Below are positions 36,012-44,212 of a stretch of 64,000 nt of DNA, piece after piece; position 1 is the first letter of the stretch, and each line of letters starts with the position of its first letter. Position numbers and translations under genes: made by a program. The notes below the pieces were generated by a model. That model was not told where the DNA came from. It saw only the letters and a program-made list of their open reading frames with translations, and did not search any database. The stretch is from Rhodanobacter sp. C03. GTDB lineage: Bacteria > Pseudomonadota > Gammaproteobacteria > Xanthomonadales > Rhodanobacteraceae. The stretch is taken from the NCBI RefSeq assembly GCF_002001175.1, contig NZ_MUNT01000002.1, positions 1-64,000 on the forward strand. The letters run 5' to 3'.

Positions 36012-37148
36012 ATGAACGACCCCACCCATCTCGCGCACGGACTGGCCGGCGACAACACCGTGCCGGACTGGCCCATGCTGACCACGGACGAGGTCGACAC
36101 GCTGTTGCACGGTTACCCGCAACTCGGCAGCTCCGTGCGTATCGACTGGCACAGCCCGCGTCCGCTATCGGCCGCCTGCCTGGTCGAGACGGCCGGCGGA
36201 GTCGTCTTCGTCAAACGCCACCACCACAGCGTGCGTTCGGTCGCCACGCTGAGCGAGGAACATCGCTTCATCGCCCACCTGCGCGCCAACGGCATGCCGA
36301 TACCGCGGGTGCTGAGCGATGCGCAGGGGCACACCGCGGTGGCGATCGGCGACTGGATCTACGAAGTGCACCAGCGCGCCACCGGCATCGACCTTTACCG
36401 CGAGGCGATCTCGTGGTCGCCGTTGCCGAACCGCGAGCACGCGCTGCGCGCCGGCCACATGCTGGCTGCACTGCATGATGCGGCCGAGGGTTATCGCGCA
36501 CCCCAGCGCGACACCCATATTCTGGTCGCACGCAGCGAACTGGTCACCTCACCCGATCCGATCGCCACGCTGCAGGCGCAGCTGCCCGCACGACCGGGCC
36601 TGGCCGATTATCTGCGCGATCGCGACTGGCCGACCGATCTAACCCAACTGCTCACACCCTGGCATGCCGCCGCCCAGCCACGACTGGCGCAGCAGCCACG
36701 ACTGTGGACGCACGGCGACTGGCATGTCTCCAACCTGTGCTGGAGCGGCGACAGTGCGGATGCACGCATCACGGCCGTGCTCGACTTCGGCCTCGCCGCG
36801 GCCAACTTCGCGTTGTTCGATCTCGCCACCGCGATCGAGCGCAACGCGATCGCCTGGCTGGCGCTGGACACCGGCGACGCAGCGGTGCATCCCGACATCG
36901 CCCGCGCGCTGATCGAAGGCTACCGACAACAGCGCCGGCTGGATGCCGCGAACATCCATCTGCTGGCCGACCTGCTGCCGCTTGTGCATGTGGATTTCGC
37001 GCTGTCCGAGGTCGAGTATTTCCAGGCGATCACCCACTCACGCGCCAACGCCGACGTGGCTTACGACACCTTCCTGATCGGCCACGCGGCATGGTTTGGC
37101 ACGCCACCAGGACAGCGCCTTCTGCAGGCCATCCGCGATTGCGCATGA
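36012..37148 (+). CDS. Aminoglycoside-phosphotransferase-fold kinase, possibly for thiamine salvage
   Basis: A 378-residue kinase-like protein of the APH/choline-kinase fold. The catalytic Brenner-type motif is WTHGDWHVSNLCW and the metal-binding DFG-like motif is AVLDFGLAAANFALFDLATAIERN. An N-terminal lysine in VVFVKRHHH is the likely ATP-contacting residue. The gene ends 39 nt before a TPP riboswitch that controls a TonB receptor and PnuT. A thiamine kinase (ThiK-like, also APH fold) would complete salvage of imported thiamine, but it could equally be a homoserine-kinase-like or drug phosphotransferase; context is the only support. It lies upstream of the riboswitch, so the riboswitch does not control it directly. 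Confidence 0.7.
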   Translation: MNDPTHLAHGLAGDNTVPDWPMLTTDEVDTLLHGYPQLGSSVRIDWHSPRPLSAACLVETAGGVVFVKRHHHSVRSVATLSEEHRFIAHLRANGMPIPRVLSDAQGHTAVAIGDWIYEVHQRATGIDLYREAISWSPLPNREHALRAGHMLAALHDAAEGYRAPQRDTHILVARSELVTSPDPIATLQAQLPARPGLADYLRDRDWPTDLTQLLTPWHAAAQPRLAQQPRLWTHGDWHVSNLCWSGDSADARITAVLDFGLAAANFALFDLATAIERNAIAWLALDTGDAAVHPDIARALIEGYRQQRRLDAANIHLLADLLPLVHVDFALSEVEYFQAITHSRANADVAYDTFLIGHAAWFGTPPGQRLLQAIRDCA

Positions 37149-37186
37149 CCCCATAGCAGTAATTTCGTGGTTCAATAGGCGTTCTT

Positions 37187-37266
37187 GAAGCGGGGGTGCC
37201 CGGCGATTGCCGGGCTGAGAGAGTCCCTTGGAACCTGATCCGGTTTGTACCGGCGTAGGGAGCTTG
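37187..37266 (+). promoter_or_regulatory. TPP (thiamine pyrophosphate) riboswitch
   Basis: The conserved THI-element core is clear: GGGGTGCCCGGC, the GGCTGAGA pyrimidine-binding loop at 37213-37220, GAACCTGATCCGGTT and CCGGCGTAGGGA. Outer pairing AAGC (37188-37191) with GCTT (37262-37265) closes helix P1. It precedes the TonB receptor start by about 63 nt, so TPP binding probably blocks translation initiation or terminates transcription of the receptor-pnuT operon. Confidence 0.93.
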
Positions 37267-37329
37267 CTGATCTGGCGCGTCCATTCGGGCGTCCGGATCG
37301 CCGTCGCTTCGTCCGTTCCCCAGAAGACG

Positions 37330-39522
37330 ATGACGATGGCCCTACTCCGCACTTCCCTCGCCCGCACTCCGCTGATCCTTGCCCTGCTTTCGGCGATCAC
37401 GCTCGCCCACGCGCAGGGTGACGACACCACCCAGCCGCAGGCTACGCCGCTGGCACCGGTGCATGTGCACGCGGACGCCAGCAAAGGCTATCGCGCCACC
37501 GACACCGATCTCGGCGGCCTCGGCAACGCGCCGCTGCACGATACGCCCGCGGCGATCACGGTGATTACCCGCGACCTGCTCGACGACCGCCAGCCACGCA
37601 CGCTGAGCGAGCTGGCGCATGCCGATGCCGCCCTCGGCGACAACTACGCGCCGGTCGGCTACTACCAGGACATCGCGATCCGCGGCTTCGCGCTGGATCT
37701 GGCCAGCGGCTTCCGCTTCAACGACCTCAGCATGACCGGCGAGCAGTACATGACGCTGGAAGACAAGCAGCAGGTGGAGATACTCAAGGGTCTCGCCGGC
37801 CTGGAAGCCGGCGTGGTCGCGCCCGGTGGCCTCGTCAATTACGTCAGCAAGCGGCCAGACGATGTGCACACCGCCACTGTCGGCACCGACTCGGAGGGCT
37901 CGCGATATGAAGCACTCGACATCGGCGGCTGGCTGACACCAGACTTCGGCGTGCGCGTGAACGCCGCGCACGAGGACATGAACTCCTACGTGCAACATGC
38001 CGATGGCCGGCGCAATTTCATCTCGCTGGCCGCCGACTGGAAGATCAGCTCGAACGCCACGCTGCAACTGGATACCGATTATCAGACCAGCGGCCAGCGC
38101 TCGGTTTCCGGCTACCAGCTGCTCGGCGGCACGGTGATCCCGCCAAATCCCAGCCGCACCCGCATGCTCGGCTTCGAGCCGTGGCAGCAGCCGGTCGGCA
38201 TCCACGCCAGCAACAGCACACTGCGCTTCAACTACGAGTTCAATGACCGCTGGCAGGCGCAGGTATCGGCCGGGCACAGTCACGTGGTGATCGATGACAA
38301 CGTGGCCTTCGCCTACGGCTGCTTCTATTCGCCGGACTGTGCCAGCGGCGCCACGCCGGGCTACTTCTTCGCGCCGAACGGCGACTACGACGTCTACGAC
38401 TACCGCAGCCCCGACGACACCCGCCAGAACGACGAGCTGCGCGCGGTGCTCAAGGGCACCTTCGATACCGGCATCTTCACGCATGAGATGAGTGTCGGCG
38501 CCAGCACGTTCCAGCGCACGCTCAACCAGCGCCCGTATGTCTACGACTATGTCGGCACCGCGAATATCGACGAGGTCGATCCGCCCTACTTCGCGCCGTC
38601 GCCGAACCAGCCCGGACCCTCGGCGCGCCGGCTGGACAGCTGGCAGCGCTCGCTGTTCGCGCTCGATCGCGTGCATTTCGGCTCGCAATGGCAGCTACTC
38701 GCCGGCGGCCGCTACGTGCGGCTGAACGAGAGCGCGTTCGACGACAGCGGCGTACTCCAGCGCCACACCGTGGAGAACAAGCTGCTGCCGCAGGCTGCCG
38801 TGCTGTGGCAGCCGACTGCAGCGCTGACGGCTTACGTCAGCTACAGCGAAAGCCTGTCGCTGGGCGGCGAAGCGCCGTACTGGGCATCCAACGGCAACGA
38901 CGTGCTGGCGCCGCTGTTGGCGCGCCAGGCTGAAGCCGGCGTCAAATACGAGTGGAGCGATGCGCTGAGCCTTCAGGCCGCGCTATACCGCATCCATCAG
39001 CCGTACCAGTTCGCGCGACCCGACAACACCGCCGAGGGCTTCACCTTCGTGCAGCAGGGCAACGAAGTGCATTCCGGGCTGGAGCTCAATGCCGCCGGCA
39101 AGTTGAGCGACAACCTGCGCCTCACCGCCAGCGCCAACCTGATCCAGGCGCGCGCCGAGGACACCGGCACGCCCAGCTACGAAGGCCACCAGATCGTCAA
39201 CGTGCCGCGCCTGCGCACATCGATGTACCTGGACTATCGCCTGCCGTTCGCGGCAAATATCAGCCTGCTCGGTGGCTGGCGCTACAGCAGCTCCAACCCC
39301 GCCACGCCGAATGGTCTGATCAGCGTACCGGCGTACAACGTGTTCGATACCGGCCTGCGTTACGTCACCCAATGGAGCGGCCACGCGATGACCTGGCGGC
39401 TGAATATCGACAACGTGTTCAACCATTTCTACTGGCGCGACACCGGCACCTCCGGCGGCGACAGCTACCTGTTCCCTGGCGCGCCGCGACTGGCGCGACT
39501 CTCCGTGACCTTCGACCTCTGA
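37330..39522 (+). CDS. TonB-dependent outer membrane receptor, probable thiamine receptor
   Basis: A 730-residue TonB-dependent receptor. The signal peptide ends SAITLAHAQ. The plug domain contains TPAAITVITRDLLDDRQPRTLSELAHAD, IAIRGFALD and QVEILKGLAGLEAGVVAPGGLVNYVSKRP, which resembles the ferrisiderophore receptor subfamily. The barrel ends LARLSVTFDL with a terminal aromatic-less Leu, close to the usual motif. Placement behind a TPP riboswitch and in front of PnuT indicates uptake of thiamine or a precursor rather than iron, as proposed for Xanthomonadales. The start is the ATG at 37330, inside a longer frame that reads through the riboswitch; GAAG precedes it. Confidence 0.88.
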   Translation: MTMALLRTSLARTPLILALLSAITLAHAQGDDTTQPQATPLAPVHVHADASKGYRATDTDLGGLGNAPLHDTPAAITVITRDLLDDRQPRTLSELAHADAALGDNYAPVGYYQDIAIRGFALDLASGFRFNDLSMTGEQYMTLEDKQQVEILKGLAGLEAGVVAPGGLVNYVSKRPDDVHTATVGTDSEGSRYEALDIGGWLTPDFGVRVNAAHEDMNSYVQHADGRRNFISLAADWKISSNATLQLDTDYQTSGQRSVSGYQLLGGTVIPPNPSRTRMLGFEPWQQPVGIHASNSTLRFNYEFNDRWQAQVSAGHSHVVIDDNVAFAYGCFYSPDCASGATPGYFFAPNGDYDVYDYRSPDDTRQNDELRAVLKGTFDTGIFTHEMSVGASTFQRTLNQRPYVYDYVGTANIDEVDPPYFAPSPNQPGPSARRLDSWQRSLFALDRVHFGSQWQLLAGGRYVRLNESAFDDSGVLQRHTVENKLLPQAAVLWQPTAALTAYVSYSESLSLGGEAPYWASNGNDVLAPLLARQAEAGVKYEWSDALSLQAALYRIHQPYQFARPDNTAEGFTFVQQGNEVHSGLELNAAGKLSDNLRLTASANLIQARAEDTGTPSYEGHQIVNVPRLRTSMYLDYRLPFAANISLLGGWRYSSSNPATPNGLISVPAYNVFDTGLRYVTQWSGHAMTWRLNIDNVFNHFYWRDTGTSGGDSYLFPGAPRLARLSVTFDL

Positions 39523-40103
39523 TGTCCTGGATCGAACTCATCGGCGCCCTGATCAGCGCGTGGGCGGTCTGGCTCACTGCCAAACGCAAGCCGTGGTGCT
39601 GGCCGATCGGGCTGCTGTCGGTGGTGATCTACGCGTGGATCTTCGTCGATGCGAAGCTCTATTCCGACGCGCTGCTGCAGGTCGCGTTCGGCGTGCTGAT
39701 CGTCTATGGCTGGGTACGCTGGCTGCAGAACCTCGGCGACGACGGCCTGGTCCAGGTCGCGCCGCTGCCGGTCGCGCAGGCCAGCGTGCATCTGCTGATC
39801 GGCGCCGTCGGTGCGCTCGCACTGGGCTTCGTCATGCACCGCTGGACCGACGCCGCCCTGCCCTGGCTGGACGCGGCACTGACCGCCTTCAGCCTGGTCG
39901 CGCAATGGTGGCAGGCACGCCGGCATATCGCCGCGTGGTGGCTGTGGATCGTGGTCGACGTGATCTACGTGGGCGAATACGTCTACAAGTCGCTGATGAT
40001 CACCTCGGTGCTGTATGCCGGTTTCATCGTGCTGGCAGTGATCGGATTGCGCAGCTGGAAGCAGGCCGGACGGCGACCCCAAACCCGCCTCGAAACCATC
40101 TGA
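39522..40103 (+). CDS. pnuT: PnuC-family transporter, probable thiamine transporter PnuT
   Basis: A 193-residue inner-membrane protein with about seven hydrophobic helices of the PnuC family (nicotinamide riboside or thiamine facilitators). Family motifs are KRKPWCWPIGLLSVVIYAWIF near the N-terminus and AAWWLWIVVDVIYVGEYVYKSLMIT near the C-terminus, containing the W.W..VDV signature. The ATG overlaps the receptor stop (TGATG), so it belongs to the same TPP-controlled operon, pointing to thiamine (PnuT) rather than nicotinamide riboside as substrate. Upstream in-frame sequence from 38952 is a shadow of the receptor gene. Confidence 0.85.
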   Translation: MSWIELIGALISAWAVWLTAKRKPWCWPIGLLSVVIYAWIFVDAKLYSDALLQVAFGVLIVYGWVRWLQNLGDDGLVQVAPLPVAQASVHLLIGAVGALALGFVMHRWTDAALPWLDAALTAFSLVAQWWQARRHIAAWWLWIVVDVIYVGEYVYKSLMITSVLYAGFIVLAVIGLRSWKQAGRRPQTRLETI

Positions 40104-40176
40104 ACCGGCCCGGGAAACGCTACCTGGCCGCAGCCTCGACATTTTCATTACGCAACGTCGGCAAGGTCGGTGCAAA

Positions 40177-40788
40177 ATGAGCGTCATGATGAACACCTTG
40201 GCTACCAGCAAGCGTCTTTGGTGCATCGCCATCCTGCTGCTCACCGCGCAGGTGGCGGGTGCGCAAAGCATCTACAAATGCACCAGGGCCGGCCAGGTCG
40301 AATACACCGACCACCCTTGCCCCGCCGGCAAAGGCGAGTTGATCCATCAGGCCAGCGATAGCGAAATCATCGACCAGTATCTGGACCTGGGCCAGGACGC
40401 TCTGGCGAAGCGCTACGCGGACTCGCGTCACCTCGGAGCGCTCTACCAGCAACGTCTCGACGCCTACCAGCAGCGGATGGACGCCCGAGCACAGCAGCAG
40501 GCCGACGAGGCGCTCGCGGCGAAACAGCGCAGCGAGGACGCCCGGCAGCAAGCACTCCTCGACGCGGCAGCCAACCACCGCCGGTTGCGCGCCGAGAACG
40601 ATGCCCTGCGACAGCAGAACGACCAATACCGTGATCAGCTCGCCCAGCCGGTCTATGGTGAGGCACCCGCCTACTGGGGTGCTGCGCCGCCATACTGGGA
40701 TCATGATCATGATCATGACCACGGGCCGCCGCCCAAGCCTGTCTTTCATCCGTGCACGCAGCTTGCCGGTGGTCGGGTGCAGTGCTGA
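40177..40788 (+). CDS. DUF4124 exported protein with coiled coil and His-Asp tail
   Basis: A 203-residue protein. The N-terminal signal peptide ends TAQVAGAQ. A DUF4124 domain follows (SIYKCTRAGQVEYTDHPCPAGKGEL), with its two cysteines probably disulfide-bonded in the periplasm. The middle (YQQRLDAYQQRMDARAQQQ onwards) is a charged predicted coiled coil. Near the end HDHDHDHG then PPPKP could bind metal ions. Such proteins are common in Xanthomonadales and Pseudomonas with no established role. Several in-frame ATGs lie at the start (40177, 40186, 40189), all compatible with the signal peptide. Confidence 0.78.
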   Translation: MSVMMNTLATSKRLWCIAILLLTAQVAGAQSIYKCTRAGQVEYTDHPCPAGKGELIHQASDSEIIDQYLDLGQDALAKRYADSRHLGALYQQRLDAYQQRMDARAQQQADEALAAKQRSEDARQQALLDAAANHRRLRAENDALRQQNDQYRDQLAQPVYGEAPAYWGAAPPYWDHDHDHDHGPPPKPVFHPCTQLAGGRVQC

Positions 40789-40854
40789 AAATGGCTACGC
40801 CGGCTAGCTGAATCCGTTCGGCGCCTGGCTTGTCCCCGTTTGATGGTCTACGCC

Positions 40855-40892
40855 AAAACCCGGCCAGCTTACTCCGGCCGGGTTTTGGTTTT
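40855..40892. terminator. Bidirectional terminator between convergent genes
   Basis: Arms AAAACCCGGCC and GGCCGGGTTTT with a ten-base loop, followed by GGTTTTA. The A and T ends make it work on both strands, for the DUF4124 gene and the lipoprotein gene. Confidence 0.85.
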
Positions 40893-40897
40893 ACTCG

Positions 40898-41476
40898 TCA
40901 GACACCCTTCGTGGTCGTGGTCACCCGGACGAAGTCCGGATCCGTCACCAGCTTGAATACCAGCTTCTGGATCGCACCGGCGTAATTCTGCACGGCCGAA
41001 GGTATGGCGATGGCCCCCATGAAGGATGAATCCCACGTGTGGGTTACTGTCAGCGTCTTGTCGTAAATATTCACACTGGCCTTCGTCACGACAAAATGTG
41101 CAGCGACGGTAGCACTCCCCGTCGCTGCACCGGCATCCAGCGCGTTGTTGGCAAGCACTCCCTCGATCCGCATCTGTGATTGCTGGTCGAATCGCCCCGC
41201 CGTCTTCAGTTCGGTGATCAGGGCATTGCGCAGATAGTCGGAAAACGTACCGTCGCTGCCGCCAGCCGACAGCTGATTGCCGCGCACACTCAAGCCTGTG
41301 TTCGGCACCCCGACTGAGGCTACGAAAGGCCCGACAGCCAACCGTGCTTCACGATGTTCGAGAAGCACCTGGGTGGTATCGACGGAAGGCTGGTAGGTAG
41401 GAGCGGCGATGCTTGCACAGCCGGTGACCAACCCCAGCAGAAGCAGCAGGCCTGCCATGCGTAAGTGGATGTGCAT
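40898..41476 (-). CDS. Lipoprotein of unknown function
   Basis: A 192-residue lipoprotein; the signal ends LGLVTGC followed by ASIAAP. The mature part (RLAVGPFVASVGVPNTGLSVRGNQL, then GTFSDYLRNALITELKTAGRFD) has the layout of outer-membrane lipoproteins of the GNA1162/CsgG-like type, in which a small soluble domain assembles near secretion machinery, but no firm family is assigned. It follows a second lipoprotein gene by 7 nt and forms an operon with it. The start at 41476 is chosen for the signal peptide; a longer frame overlaps the upstream gene. Confidence 0.7.
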   Translation of the reverse strand: MHIHLRMAGLLLLLGLVTGCASIAAPTYQPSVDTTQVLLEHREARLAVGPFVASVGVPNTGLSVRGNQLSAGGSDGTFSDYLRNALITELKTAGRFDQQSQMRIEGVLANNALDAGAATGSATVAAHFVVTKASVNIYDKTLTVTHTWDSSFMGAIAIPSAVQNYAGAIQKLVFKLVTDPDFVRVTTTTKGV

Positions 41477-41483
41477 CAGGGCC

Positions 41484-42095
41484 TCAGAACGCTTTCTTTT
41501 CGGCAAGCTGCTTCAGCACGTTCCAGGTTATCTGGTCCATCGCCAGATGAACTGCCGATTGCGGATCCATCGGCGTCAGTCCCTCGGGTGCGGAATGGTT
41601 GCCGATCGTGGTGTAGATCGCGTGGTCGACGAGAACGTCGGTGGTCTTGCCATTGCGACTGTAGGACGCGGTGCACACATAACCGTCCTTGACCAAGCTG
41701 CCCGCCAAACCCAGCGTCAGGCCAGTGCCAAAGCCCTTCGCCGCGACATTGTCAGTGAGCGGCATGTTGTTGATGACGATCTTCAGGATGCCGGCGTCAG
41801 ACTGATCCGCGCTGGTCGAGATCTTGCTGAAAAGACCGGACTCGGCAGCCACGGCCACTACGCGTGGCTGGATCGCGGAAGTCGCCCGTGCATTGGCGTT
41901 GCCCTTGGTCTGGAACTCGAACAGCACCTGCACCGGATGCGTCTCGGGCAATACGGGCATGTCGGTCCGGCTGACCTTGGGCAAGCCCGGATCCACATAC
42001 ATCTTTGCGGAGATACAACCGGAGAGCGTGGCGCAGGCAACGAGCGCAAAAAATGCGGCGCGCGCAATGCGCACGCGAGACGAGCTGAAGATCAT
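41484..42095 (-). CDS. Lipoprotein of unknown function, operon partner
   Basis: A 203-residue lipoprotein with the lipobox TLSGC followed by ISAKMYVDPGLP. The rest is a soluble domain rich in short beta segments (HPVQVLFEFQTKGNANARATS and GLTLGLAGSLVKDGYVCTASYSRN) ending with a helix DQITWNVLKQLAEKKAF. It precedes the 40898-41476 lipoprotein by 7 nt. I do not recognise a domain; the pair probably acts together at the outer membrane. Confidence 0.68.
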   Translation of the reverse strand: MIFSSSRVRIARAAFFALVACATLSGCISAKMYVDPGLPKVSRTDMPVLPETHPVQVLFEFQTKGNANARATSAIQPRVVAVAAESGLFSKISTSADQSDAGILKIVINNMPLTDNVAAKGFGTGLTLGLAGSLVKDGYVCTASYSRNGKTTDVLVDHAIYTTIGNHSAPEGLTPMDPQSAVHLAMDQITWNVLKQLAEKKAF

Positions 42096-42292
42096 CGGTT
42101 TTCCCCTGTATGTCCTCAGGCCATTCCCTTGGACAGACGATTTATACCGAAGCGATTTTCATCTTGTCAAAAGCAAGAATTTGCGAACATCCAACAATCA
42201 CCTGGCGCGATGACTTCAGCTCTACGACGGCAGAAACCGGCGAGCCGCTACTGACATCATATGCGCCAGTAGCGACTACCTGATCGATAGGT

Positions 42293-44113
42293 TTACTGCG
42301 CCCGCTTGCCGCCGTGGGCGGGAATGAATCGCGTGTCCACCGCCTCCGCCAGTTGGTCAGGCGGCAACAGCCCCTGGGCGATCAGGAAATCGTTGAACTG
42401 CTTCAGGTTGAAGTTGCTACCCAGTTCGATCTGCGTGTGCGCGCGCAGCTCCAGCAGGCGTGAGTAACCGTAGAAATACGCCGTCGCCTGGCCCGGCGAG
42501 CGGAACGTGAAGCGGTCGAGTTCCTCGCGGGCGAACGCTTCGGACAAGCCCACGTCGTTGACCAGGATGTCGTGCGCGCGGTCATGCGTGATCAGCCCGA
42601 GATTGAGCATCGGGTCGAGGAACGCACGCGCCGCGCGCAGCAGGCGCAGCTGCAGGGCGATCATCTGCCCGCCCTTCGGCTCGTACGGCATCATCATGTA
42701 TTCGGAATACAGCGCCCAGCCTTCCACGTTGACGCTGTTGAAGGCGAACAGCGAGCGCGCCAGCGACACGCCGTGCTCGACCATCGCCGAGAACTGCAAC
42801 TCATGGCCCGGCCGGCCCTCGTGTGCGGTGAGCGTCCAAGCGCAGGCCTTGCAGGTGAAATCGTCGTAAGCCTGGTTGTCACCCTTGCCGTTCGGCGGAT
42901 TGCCGAGCGGCAGCACGAAGCTGCCGCGCTCGCCGTGGTTGCCGATCAGCGGCGGCGGGTCCATGTGCGGCGCAGGCTCGGCCGCGCTCTCGGCTTCCGA
43001 CGCCACGCGCATGATCATCTTGCGATCGGGCAGCGTGACGATGTTCTGCTGGCGGATGATGTCCTCGATCTTGCCGATGACCTGGTGGTAGTACGGCTCG
43101 ATCGAATCACGGTCGAGCTGCTGCTTCTTCAGGCCCTTGATCACGTCGCGATAGTCGGTGGCGTCTACCGGGTGGCCTTGGGCCATGCCCTCGGCCTTCG
43201 CCACGTCCGATGCCATCATCTGCATCTGCGCCTGGGTTTCCATGAACTCCAGCTCGGCCTTCTTGATCAGCTCCTGTGGGCTGATGTCGAGGCCGACCTG
43301 CTTGAGATTGTTGGCGTATACCTCCGGCGGCAGGCGGAAGTCGGTGCGCGCATGCGGCAGCACGGTGGCTTTGACCCATGCGTCGTAGTCATCCAGCTGC
43401 TTCTGCATGGCGTCCAATGCGGGACCGGCGCCGTCGATCTTGTACTTGGCGTACAGCTTGCGGATGCCGTCGACATAGCGCGCGGTGTTGGACAGGTTCT
43501 GCTCGACCTCGACCTTGTACGGGCCGATCAGCTTCGGGTTGTCCAGCTTCGCCTGGAACAGCGCCTGCGCCTCCTTCGTCACCGGCGTGCAGCCGGGAGT
43601 CATGCCGACGTAGCACTGCAGGCGCTTGAGCGCGGACGGACGGCGGGCGGCGGCGACCTGATCCTGCAGCAGGGTGAACTCGCCCTGGAACACCGTCTGG
43701 CCGACGTCGATATACGGCAGCAGATACTGCTCGTTGATCTTGCTGTCCTCGATATTGCGATCGGCCGCCTTGATCATGATCTGCAGATCCTGGCGCACAT
43801 CCGGATCGTTTTCCGCCGCCAGTTTTTTCTGCAAGCTGTCGCGCGCCGCCGTCATCGCGGCACGCGAGCGCTGCTCGATCCCCGGCTTCAGGTCGATGGA
43901 CTTGTCGTCGTAACCTGGCAAGCCGAACTGCGAGGCGAACTCAGGATTGAACTCGGCCAGCACCTTCAGCACCGACTGGGCGTCGGCGTTGCTCTTGGCC
44001 ACCCACGCCGGCGTAGCCATGGGAGCGGCAGCGGACGGAGTGGCGGGCGCAGCCTGGGCGGCGACAGCGCCGCCGAGTGCCAACGCGATACCTGCGATCA
44101 GTGGTTTGAACAT
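42293..44113 (-). CDS. DUF885 family exported putative metallopeptidase
   Basis: A 606-residue protein with a signal peptide (IALALGGAVAAQAAP). It belongs to the DUF885 family, mostly large helical secreted or periplasmic proteins. Characteristic parts are VLPHARTDFRLPPEVYANNLKQVGLDISP and the putative zinc motif TAHEGRPGHELQFS (HExxxxHE type), then RSLFAFNSVNVEGWALYSEYMM. Some relatives act as peptidases. GGGGAGA precedes the chosen ATG at 44113. An M19 dipeptidase gene lies directly upstream on the same strand with a 99-nt gap, so the two may share a promoter and act in periplasmic peptide degradation (inference). Confidence 0.82.
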   Translation of the reverse strand: MFKPLIAGIALALGGAVAAQAAPATPSAAAPMATPAWVAKSNADAQSVLKVLAEFNPEFASQFGLPGYDDKSIDLKPGIEQRSRAAMTAARDSLQKKLAAENDPDVRQDLQIMIKAADRNIEDSKINEQYLLPYIDVGQTVFQGEFTLLQDQVAAARRPSALKRLQCYVGMTPGCTPVTKEAQALFQAKLDNPKLIGPYKVEVEQNLSNTARYVDGIRKLYAKYKIDGAGPALDAMQKQLDDYDAWVKATVLPHARTDFRLPPEVYANNLKQVGLDISPQELIKKAELEFMETQAQMQMMASDVAKAEGMAQGHPVDATDYRDVIKGLKKQQLDRDSIEPYYHQVIGKIEDIIRQQNIVTLPDRKMIMRVASEAESAAEPAPHMDPPPLIGNHGERGSFVLPLGNPPNGKGDNQAYDDFTCKACAWTLTAHEGRPGHELQFSAMVEHGVSLARSLFAFNSVNVEGWALYSEYMMMPYEPKGGQMIALQLRLLRAARAFLDPMLNLGLITHDRAHDILVNDVGLSEAFAREELDRFTFRSPGQATAYFYGYSRLLELRAHTQIELGSNFNLKQFNDFLIAQGLLPPDQLAEAVDTRFIPAHGGKRAQ

Positions 44114-44212
44114 GGATGCATCTCCCCGGAAGATGCCCGAGCGTAGACCGTGCGCCGCGGCACCGGATATGCCGAAGGTCATGCCGCGCGATCGAATCCG
44201 GTTCCACCCACC

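Noticed and set aside
33832..36015. Plus-strand ORF of 727 codons across hslR, a response regulator and the AEC gene
   Set aside because: It is antisense to three genes with recognised domains, and its His/Gln/Arg-rich composition is typical of a shadow frame.
37342..38688. Minus-strand ORF of 448 codons opposite the TonB receptor
   Set aside because: Antisense to a clear TonB receptor; no domain.
42572..44146. Plus-strand ORF of 524 codons opposite the DUF885 gene
   Set aside because: Antisense shadow; the DUF885 protein on the other strand has a signal peptide and family motifs.
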